Position numbers and translations under genes: made by a program
Source: Luzula sylvatica
Lineage: Eukaryota; Streptophyta; Magnoliopsida; Poales; Juncaceae
DNA length: 64,000 nucleotides
Reading direction: 5' to 3'
Assembly: GCA_946800325.1 (NCBI GenBank)
Contig: OX326956.1
Location: 75,713,087-75,777,086 of the forward strand
Shown here: piece after piece, positions 35,701 through 48,369 of the stretch
Position numbering within the stretch: the stretch's first letter is position 1
How the letters are laid out: each line of letters starts with the position of its first letter
Notes under the pieces: model-generated
Told to the model about the DNA's origin: nothing
The model's input: the letters and a program-made list of their open reading frames with translations, nothing else
Databases searched by the model: none

Positions 35701-37530
35701 AAAATTAGTTTGTGGTTTTCTTCAAAAAAAGAAAATTAGTTTGTGGTTTTCTTCAAAAAAAGAAAATTAGTTTGTGGTTTTATTCAAAAAAAGAAAATTA
35801 GTTTGTGGTTTTCTTTAAAAAAAGAGAATTAGTTTGTCTATTTCTTCAAAAAAAGAAATACTAGTTAGTGGTTTTCATCAAAGAAAGAAAATTAGTTTGT
35901 GGTTTTCTTCTATAAAAAAAAATTAGTTTGTGGTTTTCTTCAATAAGAGAAAAATTAGTTTGTGGTTTTCTTCAAAAAAAGATAAAATAGTTTGTGGTTT
36001 TCTGCAAAAAATGAAAATTAGTTTGTGGTTTTCTTCAAGAAAAGAAAATTAGTTTGTGGTTTTCTTCAAAAAAATTAATTAGTTTGTGGTTTTCTTCAAA
36101 AAAAAGAAAATTAGTTTGTGATTTTCTTGAAAAAAAGAATTAGTTTGTGGTTTTCATGAAAAACCGAAAAATAGTTTGTGCTTTTCTTCAAAAAAAGAAT
36201 ATTAGTATTTGGTTTTCTTCAAATTAATGAAATTAGTTTGTGTTTTTCTTCAAAAAAAGAAAATTAGTTTGTGGTTTTCTTCAAAAAACAGAAAATTAGT
36301 TTGTGGTTTTTTCAAAAAAACTAAAATTAGTTTGTGATTTTCTTCAAAAAAAGAATTAGTGTGTGGTTTTCATCAAAACAGAAAAATGGTTTGTGGTTTT
36401 CTTGAAAAAAAGAATATTAGTATTTGGTTTTCTTCAAAATAAGGAAATAGTTTGTGGTTTTCTTCAAAAAAAATAAAAAATTAGTTTGTGGTTTTCTACA
36501 AGAAAAGAAAATTAGTTTGTGGTTTTCTTCAAAAAAAAATATTAGTTTGTGGTTTTCTTCAAAAAAAAGAAAATTAGTTTGTGGTTTTCTTAAAAAAACG
36601 AAAATTAGTTTTCGGTTTTTTCAAAAAAAAAAGAAAATTAGTTTGTGGTTTTCTTCAAAACAAAAAATATATAGTTTGTAGTTTACTTCAAAATATGAAA
36701 ATTTGTTTGTGGTTTTCTTCAAAAAAAAAGAAAATTAGTTTGTGGTTTTCTTCAAAAAAGCAAAATTAGTTCGTGGTTTTCTTCACAAAAAGAAAATTAG
36801 TTTGTGGTTTTCTTCAAAAAAAGAAAAATTAGTTTGTGATTTTCTTCAAAAAAAGAAAATTAGTTTGTAGTTTGTTTCACAAAAAGAAAAATAGTTTGTG
36901 TATTTCTTCAAAAAAGGAAAATTAGTTTGTGGTTTTCTTCAAAAAAAGAAAAATTAGTTTCTGATTTTCTTCAAAAAAAGAAAATTAGTTTGTAGTTTGT
37001 TTCAAAAAAAGAAAAATAGTTTGTTGTTTTCTTCAAAAAAAGAAAATTAGTTTGTGCTTTTCTTCAAAAAAAAGAAAATTAGTTTGTAGTTTTCTTCAAA
37101 AAAAGATAATTAGTTTGTGGTTTTCTTACAAAACAAAATTAGTTTGTAGTTTTCATCAAAAAAAAAAAAATTAGTTTGTGGTTTTCTGCAAAAAAAACGA
37201 AAATTAGACTTTAGTTTTCTTCAAAAAAGAAAATTAGTTTGTGGTTTTCTTCCGATAAAGAACAATTAGTTTGTGGTTTTCTTCAAAAAAAGAAAAAATT
37301 AGTTTGTTGTTTTCTTCAAAAAAAGAAAATTAGTTTGTGGTTTTCTTCAAAAAAAGAAAATTAGTTTGTGGTTTTCTTCAAAAAAAACGAAAATTAGATT
37401 TTGGTTTTCTTCAAAAAAAGAAAATTAGTTTGTGGTTTTCTTCAAAAAAAGAACAATTAGTCTGGGGTTTTCTTCAAAAAAAGAAAATTATTTTGTTGTT
37501 TTCATCAAAAAAAGAAAATTAGTTTGTGGT
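35700..37530 (+). repeat. Satellite segment matching 46.65-48.1 kb
   Basis: ACTAGT at 35,860 and 46,793 gives an offset of 10,933, and the match continues through the AAAACAAAAAATATATAG monomer (36,660 and 47,594) to GTGCTTTTC and CTTACAAAA near 37.1 and 48.06 kb. The right-hand copy was duplicated again at 56.2-57.6 kb. From about 37.15 to 37.53 kb, monomers of the ACGAAAATTAG / TTCCGATAAAGAAC type recall 1.38-1.7 kb. No gene is seen. Confidence 0.72.
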
Positions 37531-38370
37531 TTTCTTCAAAAAAAGAAAATTAGTTTGTGGTTTTCTATAAAAAAGAAAAATTAGTTTGTGGTTTTCTACA
37601 CAAAAAGAAAATTTGTTTGTGGTTTTCTTCAAAAAAAGAAAATTAGTTGGTGGTTTTCTTCAAAAAAAGAAAAATTAGTTTGTGCTTTTCTTCAAAAAAG
37701 AAAAATTAGTTTGTGGTTTTCTTCACAAAGAGAAAATTAGTTTGTGGTTTTCTCCAAAAAAAGAAAATTAGTTTGTGGTTTTCATCAAAAAAAAAAATTG
37801 TTTGTGGTTTTCTTCATAAAAATAAAATTAGTTTATGGTTTTCTCCAAAATAATAAAATTAGTTTGTGGTTTTCATCAAAAAAAAGAAAATTAGTTTGTG
37901 GTTTTCTTCAAAAAAAGAAAATTAGTTTGTGGTTTTCTATAAAAAAGAAAAATTAGTTTGTGGTTTTCTACACAAAAAGAAAATTTGTTTGTGGTTTTCT
38001 TAAAAAAAAAAAATTAGTTTGTGATTTTCTTCAAAAAAAGAAAATTAGTTTGTAGTTTGTTTCAAAAAAAGAAAAATAGTTTTTGGTTTTCTTCAAAAAA
38101 AGAAAATTAGTTTGTGGTTTTCTTCAAAAAAAGAAAATTAGTTTGTGGTTTTATTCAAAAAAAGAAAATTAGTTTGTGGTTTTCTTTAAAAAAAGAGAAT
38201 TAGTTTGTCTATTTCTTCAAAAAAAGAAATACTAGTTAGTGGTTTTCTTCAAAGAAAGAAAATTAGTTTGTGGTTTTATTCAATAAAAAAAAATTAGTTT
38301 GTTGTTTTCTTCAATAAAAGAAAAATTAGTTTGTGGTTTTCTTCAAAAAAAGATAAAATAGTTTGTGGTT
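37530..38370 (+). repeat. Copy of 32.5-33.35 kb
   Basis: This stretch is almost identical to ~32,510-33,350 at an offset of 5020, with ACTAGT at 38,231 and 33,211 and the rare CTCCAAAATAATAAAATTAG monomer in both. It ends at about 38,370, where the partner goes on to CTGCAAAAAATG but this copy switches to an ordinary monomer. Confidence 0.75.
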
Positions 38371-40300
38371 TTCTTCAAAAAAAGAAAATTAGTTTGTGGT
38401 TTTCTTCAAAAAAAGAAAAATTAGTTTGTGATTTTCTTCAAAAAAAGAAAAATAGTTTGTGTATTTCTTCAAAAAAAGAAAATTAGTTTGTGGTTTTCTT
38501 CAAAAAAAGAAAAATTATTTTGTGATTTTCTTCAAAAAAAGAAAATTAGTTTGTAGTTTGTTTCAAAAAAAGAAAAATAGTTTGTGGTTTTCTTCAAAAA
38601 AAGAAAATTAGTTTGTGGTTTTCTTCAAAAAAAGAAAATTAGTTTGTGGTTTTCTATAAAAAAGAAAAATTAGTTTGTGGTTTTCTACACAAAAAGAAAA
38701 TTTGTTTGTGGTTTTCTTCAAAAAAAAAAATTAGTTTGTGATTTTCTTCAAAAAAAGAAAATTAGTTCGTAGTTTGTTTCAAAAAAAGAAAAATAGTTTT
38801 TTGTTTTCTTCAAAAAAAGAAAATTAGTTTGTGGTTTTCTTCAAAAAAAGAAAATTAATTTGTGGTTTTATTCAAAAAAAGAAAATTAGTTTGTGTTTTT
38901 CTTTAAAAAAAGAGAATTAGTTTGTCTATTTCTTCAAAAAAAGAAATACTAGTTAGTGGTTTTCATCAAAGAAAGAAAATTAGTTTGTGGTTTTCTTCTA
39001 TAAAAAAAAAATTAGTTTGTGGTTTTCTTCAATAAGAGAAAAATTAGTTTGTGGTTTTCTTCAAAAAAAGATAAAATAGTTTGTGGTTTTCTGCAAAAAA
39101 TGAAAATTAGTTTGTGGTTTTCTTCAAGAAAAGAAAATTAGTTTGTGGTTTTCTTCAAAAAAATTAATTAGTTTGTGGTTTTCTTCAAAAAAAAGAAAAT
39201 TAGTTTGTGATTTTCTTGAAAAAAAGAATTAGTTTGTGGTTTTCATCAAAAACCGAAAAATAGTTTGTGGTTTTCTTCAAAAAAAGAATATTAGTATTTG
39301 GTTTTCTTCAAAATAATGAAATTAGTTTGTGTTTTTCTTCAAAAAAAGAAAATTAGTTTGTGGTTTTCTTCAAAAAACAGAAAATTAGTTTGTGGTTTTT
39401 TCAAAAAAACTAAAATTAGTTTGTGATTTTCTTCAAAAAAAGAATTAGTGTGTGGTTTTCATCAAAACAGAAAAATGGTTTGTGGTTTTCTTGAAAAAAA
39501 GAATATTAGTATTTGGTTTTCTTCAAAATAAGGAAATAGTTTGTGGTTTTCTTCAAAAAAATAAAAAAAAAATTAGTTTGTGGTTTTCTTCAAAAAAAGA
39601 AAATTAGTTTGTGGTTTTCTTCAAGAAAAGAAAATTAGTTTGTGGTTTTCTTCAAAAAAAGAAATTAGTTTGTGGTTTTCTTCAAAAAAAAGAAAATTAG
39701 TTTGTGGTTTTCTTCAAAAAAAGAAAAATTGGTTTGTGGTTTTCTTCAAAAAAGAAAAATTAGTTTGTGGTTTTATTCACAAAATGAAAATTAGTTTGTG
39801 GTTTTGTCCAAAAAAAAAAAATTAGTTTGTGGTTTTCTTCAATAAAAAAAAAATTAGTTTGTGGTTTTCTTCAAAAAAAGAAAAATTAGTTTGTTGTTTT
39901 CTTCAAAAAAAGAAAAAATAGTTTGTGGTTTTCTTCAAAAAATTAAAATTAGTTTGTGGTTTTCTTCAAGTAAAGAAAATTAGTTTGTGGTTTTCTTAAA
40001 AAAACGAAAATTAGTTTTCGGTTTTTTCAAAAAAAAAAGAAAATTAGTTTGTGGTTTTCTTCAAAAAAAATATATAGTTTGTGGTTTTCTTCAAAAAATG
40101 AAAATTAGTTTGTGGTTTTCTTCAAAAAAAAGAAAATTAGTTTGTGGTTTTCTTCAAAAAAGAAAAATTAGTTTGTGGTTTTCTTCACAAAAAGAAAATT
40201 AGTTTGTGGTTTTCTTCAAAAAAAGAAAAATTAGTTTGTGATTTTCTTCAAAAAAAGAAAATTAGTTTGTAGTTTGTTTCAAAAAAACAAAAATAGTTTG
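38370..40300 (+). repeat. Copy of 27.6-29.4 kb
   Basis: It matches at an offset of about 10,920 (ACTAGT 38,948 and 28,028), including TTCGTAGTTTG, the AAATAAAAAAAAATTAG monomer and, near 40.0 kb, the hairpin monomer at 40,005. The left-hand partner of that monomer reads ATGAAAATTAGTTTTCGG, so its stem is incomplete. Confidence 0.72.
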
Positions 40301-42460
40301 TGGTTTTCTTCCAAAAAAGAAAATTAGTTTGTGGTTTTCTTCAAAAAAAGATAATTAGTTTGTTGTTTTCTTCAAAAAAAGATAATTAGTTTGTGGTCTT
40401 CTTATAAAAAAAAAAATTAGTTTGTAGTTTTCATCAAAAAAAAAGAAAATTAGTTTATGGTTTTCTTCAAAAAAAACGAAAATTAGATTTTGGTTTTCTT
40501 CAAAAAAAGAAAATTAGTTTGTGGTTTTCTTCAAAAAAAAAATTAGTTTGTGGTTTTCTTCAAAAAAAACGAAAATTAGATTTTGGTTTTCTTCAAAAAA
40601 AATAAAATTAGATTTTGGTTTTCTTCAAAAAAAATAAAATTAGTTTGTGGTTTTCTTCAAAAAAAACGAAAATTAGATTTTGGTTTTCTTCAAAAAAAGA
40701 AAATTAATTTGTGGTTTTCTTCAAAAAAAGAAAATTAGTTTGTGGTTTTCATCAAAAAAAGTAAATTAGTTTGTGGTTTTCATCAAAAAAAGAAACTTAG
40801 TTTGTGGTTTTCTTCAAAAAAAGAAAATTAGTTTGTGGTTTTCTTCAAGAAAAGAAAATTAGTTTGTGGTTTTCTTCAAAGAAAGAAAATTAGTTTGTGG
40901 TTTTCTTCAATAAAAAAAAAATTAGTTTGTGGTTTTCTTGAAAAAAAGAAAAATTAGTTTGTGGTTTTCTTCAAAAAAATAAAAAATTGGTTTGTGGTTT
41001 TCTTCAAAAAAAGAAAATTAGTTTATGGTTTTCTTCAAGAAAAGAAAATTAGTTTGTGGTTTTCTTCAAAAAAAAAATTTAGTTTGTGGTTTTCTTCAAA
41101 AAAAAGAAAATTAATTTGTGGTTTTCTTCAAAAAAAAGAAAATTACTTTTCGGTTTTTTCAAAAAAAAAGAAAATTAGTTTGTGGTTTTCTACAAAAAAA
41201 AAATATTTGTGATTTTCATCAAAAAAAAATATTAGTTTGTGATTTTATTCAAAAAAAGAAAATTAGTTTGTGGTTTTCTTCAAAACAATAAAAAAAGTTT
41301 GTGGTTTTCTTCAAAAAAACAAAATTAGTTTGTGGTTTTCTCCAAAAAAAGAAAATTAGTTTGTGGTTTTCATCAAAAAAAGAAAATTAGTTTGTGGTTT
41401 TCTTCAAAATAATGAAATTAGTTTGTGTTTTTCTTCAAAAAAAGAAAATTAGTTTGTGGTTTTCTTCAAAAAACAGAAAATTAGTTTGTGGTTTTTACAA
41501 AAAAACTAAAATTAGTTTGTGATTTTCTTCAAAAAAAGAATTAGTGTGTGGTTTTCATAAAAACAGAAAAATAGATTGTGGTTTTCTTGAAAAAAAGAAT
41601 ATTAGTATTTGGTTTTCTTCAAAATAAGGAAATAGTTTGTGGTTTTCTTCAAAAAAATAAAAAATTAGTTTGTGGTTTTCTTCAAAAAAAGAAAATTAGT
41701 TTGTGGTTTTCTTCAAGAAAAGAAAATTAGTTTGTGGTTTTCTTCAAAAAAAAAATTAGTTTGTGGTTTTCTTCAAAAAAAAGAAAATTAGTTTGTGGTT
41801 TTCTTCAAAAAAAGAAAAATTGGTTTGTGGTTTTCTTCAAAAAAGAAAAATTAGTTTGTGGTTTTCTTCACAAAATGAAAATTAGTTTGTGGTTTTCACC
41901 AAAAAAAAAAAATTATTTGTGGTTTTCTTCAATAAAAAAAAATTAGTTTGTGGTTTTCTTCAAAAAAAGAAAAATTAGTTTGTTGTTTTCTTCAAAAAAA
42001 GAAAAAATAGTTTGTGGTTTTCTTCAAAAAATGAAAATTAGTTTGTGGTTTTCTTCAAGTAAAGAAAATTAGTTTGGGTTTTTCTTAAAAAAAATGAAAA
42101 TTAGTTTTCGGTTTTTTCAAAAAAAAAGAAAATTAGTTTGTGGTTTTCTTCAAAAAAAATTTATAGTTTGTGGTTTTCTTCAAAAAATGAAAATTAGTTT
42201 GTGGTTTTCTTCAAAAAAAAAAAATTAGTTTGTGGTTTTCTTCAAAAAAGAAAAATTAGTTTGTGGTTTTCTTCACAAAAAGAAAATTAGTTTGTGGTTT
42301 TCTTCAAAAAAAGAAAAATTAGTTTGTGATTTTCTTCAAAAAAAGAAAATTAGTTTGTAGTTTGTTTCAAAAAAAGAAAAATAGTTTGTGTATTTCTTCA
42401 AAAAAAGAAAATTAGTTTGTGGTTTTCTTCAAAAAAAGAAAAATTATTTTGTGATTTTCT
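40300..42460 (+). repeat. ~2.09-kb-type unit, isolated copy (partner at 25.6-27.3 kb)
   Basis: It has the same monomer order as 25.6-27.3 kb (offset 14,851) and as the tandem series beginning at 48.37 kb: ACGAAAATTAGATTTT run at 40.46-40.7 kb, TTACTTTTCGG at ~41.14 kb, CAAAACAATAAAAA with C at 41,281, and ATTGGTTTG at ~41.82 kb. The last part (~41.99-42.46 kb) is the best match I see for the final 0.5 kb of the window. Confidence 0.74.
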
Positions 42461-44380
42461 TCAAAAAAAGAAAATTAGTTTGTAGTTTGTTTCAAAAAAA
42501 GAAAAATAGTTTGTGGTTTTCTTCAAAAAAAGAAAATTAGTTTGTGGTTTTCTTCAAAAAAAGAAAATTAGTTTGTGGTTTTCTATAAAAAAGAAAAATT
42601 AGTTTGTGGTCTTCTACACAAAAAGAAAATTTGTTTGTGGTTTTCTTCAAAAAAAAAAATTAGTTTGTGATTTTCTTCAAAAAAAGAAAATTAGTTCGTA
42701 GTTTGTTTCAAAAAAAGAAAAATAGTTTTTTGTTTTCTTCAAAAAAATAAAATTAGTTTGTGGTTTTCTTCAAAAAAAGAAAATTAATTTGTGGTTTTAT
42801 TCAAAAAAAGAAAATTAGTTTGTGTTTTTCTTTAAAAAAAGAGAATTAGTTTGTCTATTTCTTCAAAAAAAGAAATACTAGTTAGTGGTTTTCATCAAAG
42901 AAAGAAAATTAGTTTGTGGTTTTCTTCTATAAAAAAAAAATTAGTTTGTGGTTTTCTTCAATAAGAGAAAAATTAGTTTGTGGTTTTCTTCAAGAAAAGA
43001 AAATTAGTTTGTGGTTTTCTTCAAGAAAAGAAAATTAGTTTGTGGTTTTCTTCAAAAAAAAGAAAATTAGTTTGTGGTTTTCTTCAAAAAAATAAAAATT
43101 GGTTTGTGGTTTTCTTCAAAAAAAGAAAAATTGGTTTGTGGTTTTCTTCAAAAAAGAAAAATTAGTTTGTGGTTTTATTCACAAAATGAAAATTAGTTTG
43201 TGGTTTTCTCCAAAAAAAAAAAATTAGTTTGTGGTTTTCTTCAATAAAAAAAAAATTAGTTTGTGGTTTTCTTCAAAAAAAGAAAAATTAGTTTGTTGTT
43301 TTCTTCAAAAAAAGAAAAAATAGTTTGTGGTTTTCTTCAAAAAATTAAAATTAGTTTGTGGTTTTCTTCAAGTAAAGAAAATTAGTTTGTGGTTTTCTTA
43401 AAAAAACGAAAATTAGTTTTCGGTTTTTGCAAAAAAAAAAGAAAATTAGTTTGTGGTTTTCTTCAAAAAAAATATATAGTTTGTGGTTTTCTTCAAAAAA
43501 TGAAAATTAGTTTGTGGTTTTCTTCAAAAAAAAGAAAATTAGTTTGTGGTTTTCTTCAAAAAAGAAAAATTAGTTTGTGGTTTTCTTCACAAAAAGAAAA
43601 TTAGTTTGTGGTTTTCTTCAAAATAAGAAAAATTAGTTTGTGATTTTCTTCAAAAAAAAAATTAGTTTGTAGTTTGTTTCAAAAAAAGAAAATTATTTTG
43701 TGGTTTTCTTCAAAAAAACAAAATTAGTTTGTGGTTTTCTTCAAAAATATAAAATTAGTTGGTTTTGTTCAAAAAAAGAAAATTAGTTTGTGGTTTTCTT
43801 CAAAAAAAGAGAAATTAGTTTGTGCTTTTCTTCAAAAAAGAAAAATTAGTTTGTGGTTTTCTTCACAAAGAGAAAATTAGTTTGTGGTTTTCTCCAAAAA
43901 AAGAAAATTAGTTTGTGGTTTTCATAAAAAAAAAAAATTGTTTGTGGTTTTCTTCAAAAAAATAAAATTAGTTTATGGTTTTCTCCAAAAAAATAAAATT
44001 AGTTTGTGGTTTTCATCAAAAAAAGAAAATTAGTTTGTGGTTTTCTTCAAAAAAAGAAAATTAGTTTGTGGTTTTCTATAAAAAAGAAAAATTAGTTTGT
44101 GGTTTTCTACACAAAAAGAAAATTTGTTTGTGGTTTTCTTCAAAAAAAGAAAATTAGTTGGTGGTTTTCTTCAAAAAAAGAAAAATTAGTTTGTGCTTTT
44201 CTTCAAAAAAGAAAAATTAGTTTGTGGTTTTCTTCACAAAGAGAAAATTAGTTTGTGGTTTTCTCCAAAAAAAGAAAATTAGTTTGTGGTTTTCATCAAA
44301 AAAAAAAATTGTTTGTGGTTTTCTTCATAAAAATAAAATTAGTTTATGGTTTTCTCCAAAAAAATAAAATTAGTTTGTGG
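42460..44380 (+). repeat. Satellite segment left of the 9.57-kb duplication
   Basis: It begins like 27.6-28.1 and 38.5-39.0 kb (TTCGTAG monomer, ACTAGT at 42,877). It has a short deletion joining CAATAAGAG to CAAGAAAAG near 42,980, and a hairpin monomer at 43,407. From ~43.65 kb it follows 32.1 kb at an offset of 11,530, including the 12-mer doublet 43,826/44,196. It ends where the 9,571-bp duplicated block begins. Confidence 0.7.
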
Positions 44381-47300
44381 TTTTCATCAAAAAAAAGAAA
44401 ATTAGTTTGTGGTTTTCTTCAAAAAAAGAAAATTAGTTTGTGGTTTTCTATAAAAAAGAAAAATTAGTTTGTGGTTTTCTACACAAAAAGAAAATTTGTT
44501 TGTGGTTTTCTTAAAAAAAAAAAATTAGTTTGTGATTTTCTTCAAAAAAAGAAAATTAGTTTGTAGTTTGTTTCAAAAAAAGAAAAATAGTTTTTGGTTT
44601 TCTTCAAAAAAAGAAAATTAGTTTGTGGTTTTCTTCAAAAAAAGAAAATTAGTTTGTGGTTTTATTCAAAAAAATAAAATTAGTTTGTGGTTTTCTTTAA
44701 AAAAAGAGAATTAGTTTGTCTATTTCTTCAAAAAAAGAAATACTAGTTAGTGGTTTTCTTCAAAGAAAGAAAATTAGTTTGTGGTTTTCTTCAATAAAAA
44801 AAAATTAGTTTGTTGTTTTCTTCAATAAAAGAAAAATTAGTTTGTGGTTTTCTTCAAAAAAAGATAAAATAGTTTGTGGTTTTCTGCAAAAAATGAAAAT
44901 TAGTTTGTGGTTTTCTTCAAGAAAAGAAAATTAGTTTGTGGTTTTCTTCAAAAAAATTAATTAGTTTGTGGTTTTCTTCAAAAAAAAGAAAATTAGTTTG
45001 TGATTTTCTTGAAAAAAAGAATTAGTTTGTGGTTTTCATCAAAAACCGAAAAATAGTTTGTGGTTTTCTTCAAAAAAATAATATTAGTATTTGGTTTTCT
45101 TCAAAATGATGAAATTAGTTTGTGTTTTTCTTCAAAAAAAGAAAATTAGTTTATGGTTTTCTTCAAAAAACAGAAAATTAGTTTGTGATTTTTTCAAAAA
45201 AACTAAAATTAGTTTGTGATTTTCTTCAAAAAAAAGAATTAGTGTGTGGTTTTCATCAAAACAGAAAAATAGTTTGTGGTTTTCTTAAAAAAAAGAATAT
45301 TAGTATTTGGTTTTCTTCAAAATAAGGAAATAGTTTGTGGTTTTCTTCAAAAAAATAAAAAATTAGTTTCTGGTTTTCTTCAAAAAAAGAAAATTAGTTT
45401 GTGGTTTTCTTCAAGAAAAGAAAATTAGTTTGTGGTTTTCTTCAAAAAAAAAAATTAGTTTGTGGTTTTCTTCAAAAAAAAGAAAATTAGTTTGTGGTTT
45501 TCTTCAAAAAAAGAAAAATTGGTTTGTGGTTTTCTTCAAAAAAGAAAAATTAGTTTGTGGTTTTCTTCACAAAATGAAAATTAGTTTGTGGTTTTCTCCA
45601 AAAAAAAAAATTAGTTTGTGGTTTTCATCAAAAAAAGAAAAAATTGTTTCTGGTTTTCTTCAAAAAAAGAAAATTAGTTTGTGGTTTGCTATAAAAAAGA
45701 AAAATTATTTTGTGGTTTTCTACACAAAAAGAAAATTTGTTTGTGGTTTTCTTCAAAAAAAAAAAATTAGTTTGTGATTTTCTTCAAAAAAAGAAAATTA
45801 GTTTGTAGTTTGTTTCAAAAAAAGAAAAATAGTTTTTGGTTTTCTTCAAAAAAAGAAAATTAGTTTGTGGTTTTCTTTAAAAAAAGAAAATTAGTTTGTG
45901 GTTTTATTCAAAAAAAGGAAATTAGTTTGTGGTTTTCTTAAAAAAAAAGAAAATTAGTTTGTGGTTTTCTTCACAAAAAGTAAATTAGTTTGTGATTTTC
46001 TTCAAACAAAAATTAGTTTGTGGTTTTCTTAAAAAAAAAGAAAATTAGTTTGTGGTTTTCTTCAAAAAAAACGAAAATTAGATTTTGGTTTTCTTCAAAA
46101 AAATAAAATAAGTTTGTGGTTTTCTTCAAAAAAAAAAATTAGTTTGTGGTTTTCTTCAAAAAAAGACAAATTAATTTGTCGTTTTCTCTTCAAAAAAAGA
46201 AAATTAGTTTGTGGTTTTCTTCAAAAAAAGAAAATTAGTTTGTGGTTTTCTTCACAAAAAGAAAAATTAGTTTGTCCTTTCCTTCAAAAAAAGAAAATTA
46301 GTTTGTGCTTTTCTTACAAAAAAAAATTAGTTTGTAGTTTTCATCAAAACAAAGACAATTAGTTTGTGGTTTTCTTCATAAAAATAAAATTAGTTTATGG
46401 TTTTCTCCAAAAAAATAAAATTAGTTTGTGGTTTTCTTCAAAAAAAGAAAATTAGTTTGTGGTTTTCTTCAAAAAAAGAAAAATTAGTTTGTGGTTTTCT
46501 ATAAAAAAGAAAAATTAGTTTGTGGTTTTCTACACAAAAAGAAAATTTGTTTGTGGTTTTCTTCAAAAAAAAAAATTAGTTTGTTATTTTCTTCAAAAAA
46601 AGAAAATTAGTTCGTAGTTTGTTTCAAAAAAAGAAAAATAGTTTTTGGTTTTCTTCAAAAAAAGAAAATTAGTTTGTGGTTTTCTTCAAAAAACGAAAAT
46701 TAGTTTGTGGTTTTATTCAAAAAAAGAAAATTAGTTTGTGGTTTTCTTTAAAAAAAGAGAATTAGTTTATCTATTTCTTCAAAAAAAGAAATACTAGTTA
46801 GTGGTTTTCATCAAAGAAAGAAAATTAGTTTGTGGTTTTCTTCTATAAAAAAAAATTAGTTTGTGGTTTTCTTCAATAAGAGAAAAATTAGTTTGTGGTT
46901 TTCTTCAAAAAAAGATAAAATAGTTTGTGGTTTTCTGCAAAAAATGAAAATTAGTTTGTGGTTTTCTTCAAGAAAAGAAAATAAGTTTGTGGTTTTCTTC
47001 AAAAAAATTAATTAGTTTGTGGTTTTCTTCAAAAAAAAGAAAATTAGTTTGTGATTTTCTTGAAAAAAAGAATTAGTTTGTGGTTTTCATCAAAAACCGA
47101 AAAATAGTTTGTGGTTTTCTTCAAAAAAAGAATATTAGTATTTGGTTTTCTTCAAAATAATGAAATTAGTTTGTGTTTTTCTTCAAAAAAAGAAAATTAG
47201 TGTGTGGTTTTCTTCAAAAAACAGAAAATTAGTTTGTGGTTTTTTCAAAAAAACTAAAATTAGTTTGTGATTTTCTTCAAAAAAAGAATTAGTGTGTGGT

Positions 47301-47527
47301 TTTCATCAAAACAGAAAAATGGTTTGTGGTTTTCTTGAAAAAAAGAATATTAGTATTTGGTTTTCGTCAAAATAAGGAAATAGTTTGTGGTTTTCTTCAA
47401 AAAAAATAAAAAATTAGTTTGTGGTTTTCGACAAGAAAAGAAAATTAGTTTGTGGTTTTCTTCAAAAAAAAATATTAGTCTGTGGTTTTCTTCAAAAAAA
47501 AGAAAAATTAGTTTGTGGTTTTCTTAA

Positions 47528-47557
47528 AAAAAACCGAAAATTAGTTTTCGGTTTTTT
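47528..47557. repeat. Perfect 13-bp inverted repeat with TTAG loop
   Basis: Arms 47,528-47,540 (AAAAAACCGAAAA) and 47,545-47,557 (TTTTCGGTTTTTT) are exact reverse complements separated by TTAG. The more common version of this monomer has ACGAAAA on the left, which leaves one A/G mismatch between a 6-bp inner stem and a 6-bp A/T outer stem. The change to CCG removes it. It could extrude as a hairpin or cruciform; there is no evidence that it is a transcription terminator. Confidence 0.9.
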
Positions 47558-48369
47558 CAAAAAAAAAAAAAATTAGTTTGTGGTTTTCTTCAAAACAAAA
47601 AATATATAGTTTGTGGTTTACTTCAAAAAATGAAAATTTGTTTGTGGTTTTCTTCAAAAAAAAAGAAAATTGGTTTGTGGTTTTCTTCAAAAAAGCAAAA
47701 TTAGTTTGTGGTTTTCTTCACAAAAAGAAAATTAGTTTGTGGTTTTCTTCAAAAAAAGAAAAATTAGTTTTTGATTTTCTTCAAAAAAAGAAAATTAGTT
47801 TGTAGTTTGTTTCACAAAAAGAAAAATAGTTTGTGTATTTCTTCAAAAAAGGAAAATTAGTTTGTGGTTTTCTTCAAAAAAAGAAAAATTAGTTTGTGAT
47901 TTTCTTCAAAAAAAGAAAATTAGTTTGTAGTTTGTTTCAAAAAAAGAAAAATAGTTTGTTGTTTTCTTCAAAAAAAGAAAATTAGTTTGTGCTTTTCTTC
48001 AAAAAAAAGAAAATTAGTTTGTAGTTTTCTTCAAAAAAAGATAATTAGTTTGTGGTTTTCTTACAAAAAAAAATTAGTTTGTAGTTTTCTTCAAAAAAAT
48101 AAAATTAGTTTATGGTTTTCTCCAAAAAAATAAAATTAGTTTGTGGTTTTCATCAAAAAAAGAAAATTAGTTTGTGGTTTTCTTCAAAAAAAGAAAATTA
48201 GTTTGTGGTTTTCTATAAAAAAGAAAAATTAGTTTGTGGTTTTCTACACAAAAAGAAAATTTGTTTGTGGTTTTCTTCAAAAAAAGAAAATTAGTTTGTG
48301 GTTTTCTATAAAAAAGAAAAATTAGTTTGTGGTTTTCTACACAAAAAGAAAATTTGTTTGTGGTTTTCT

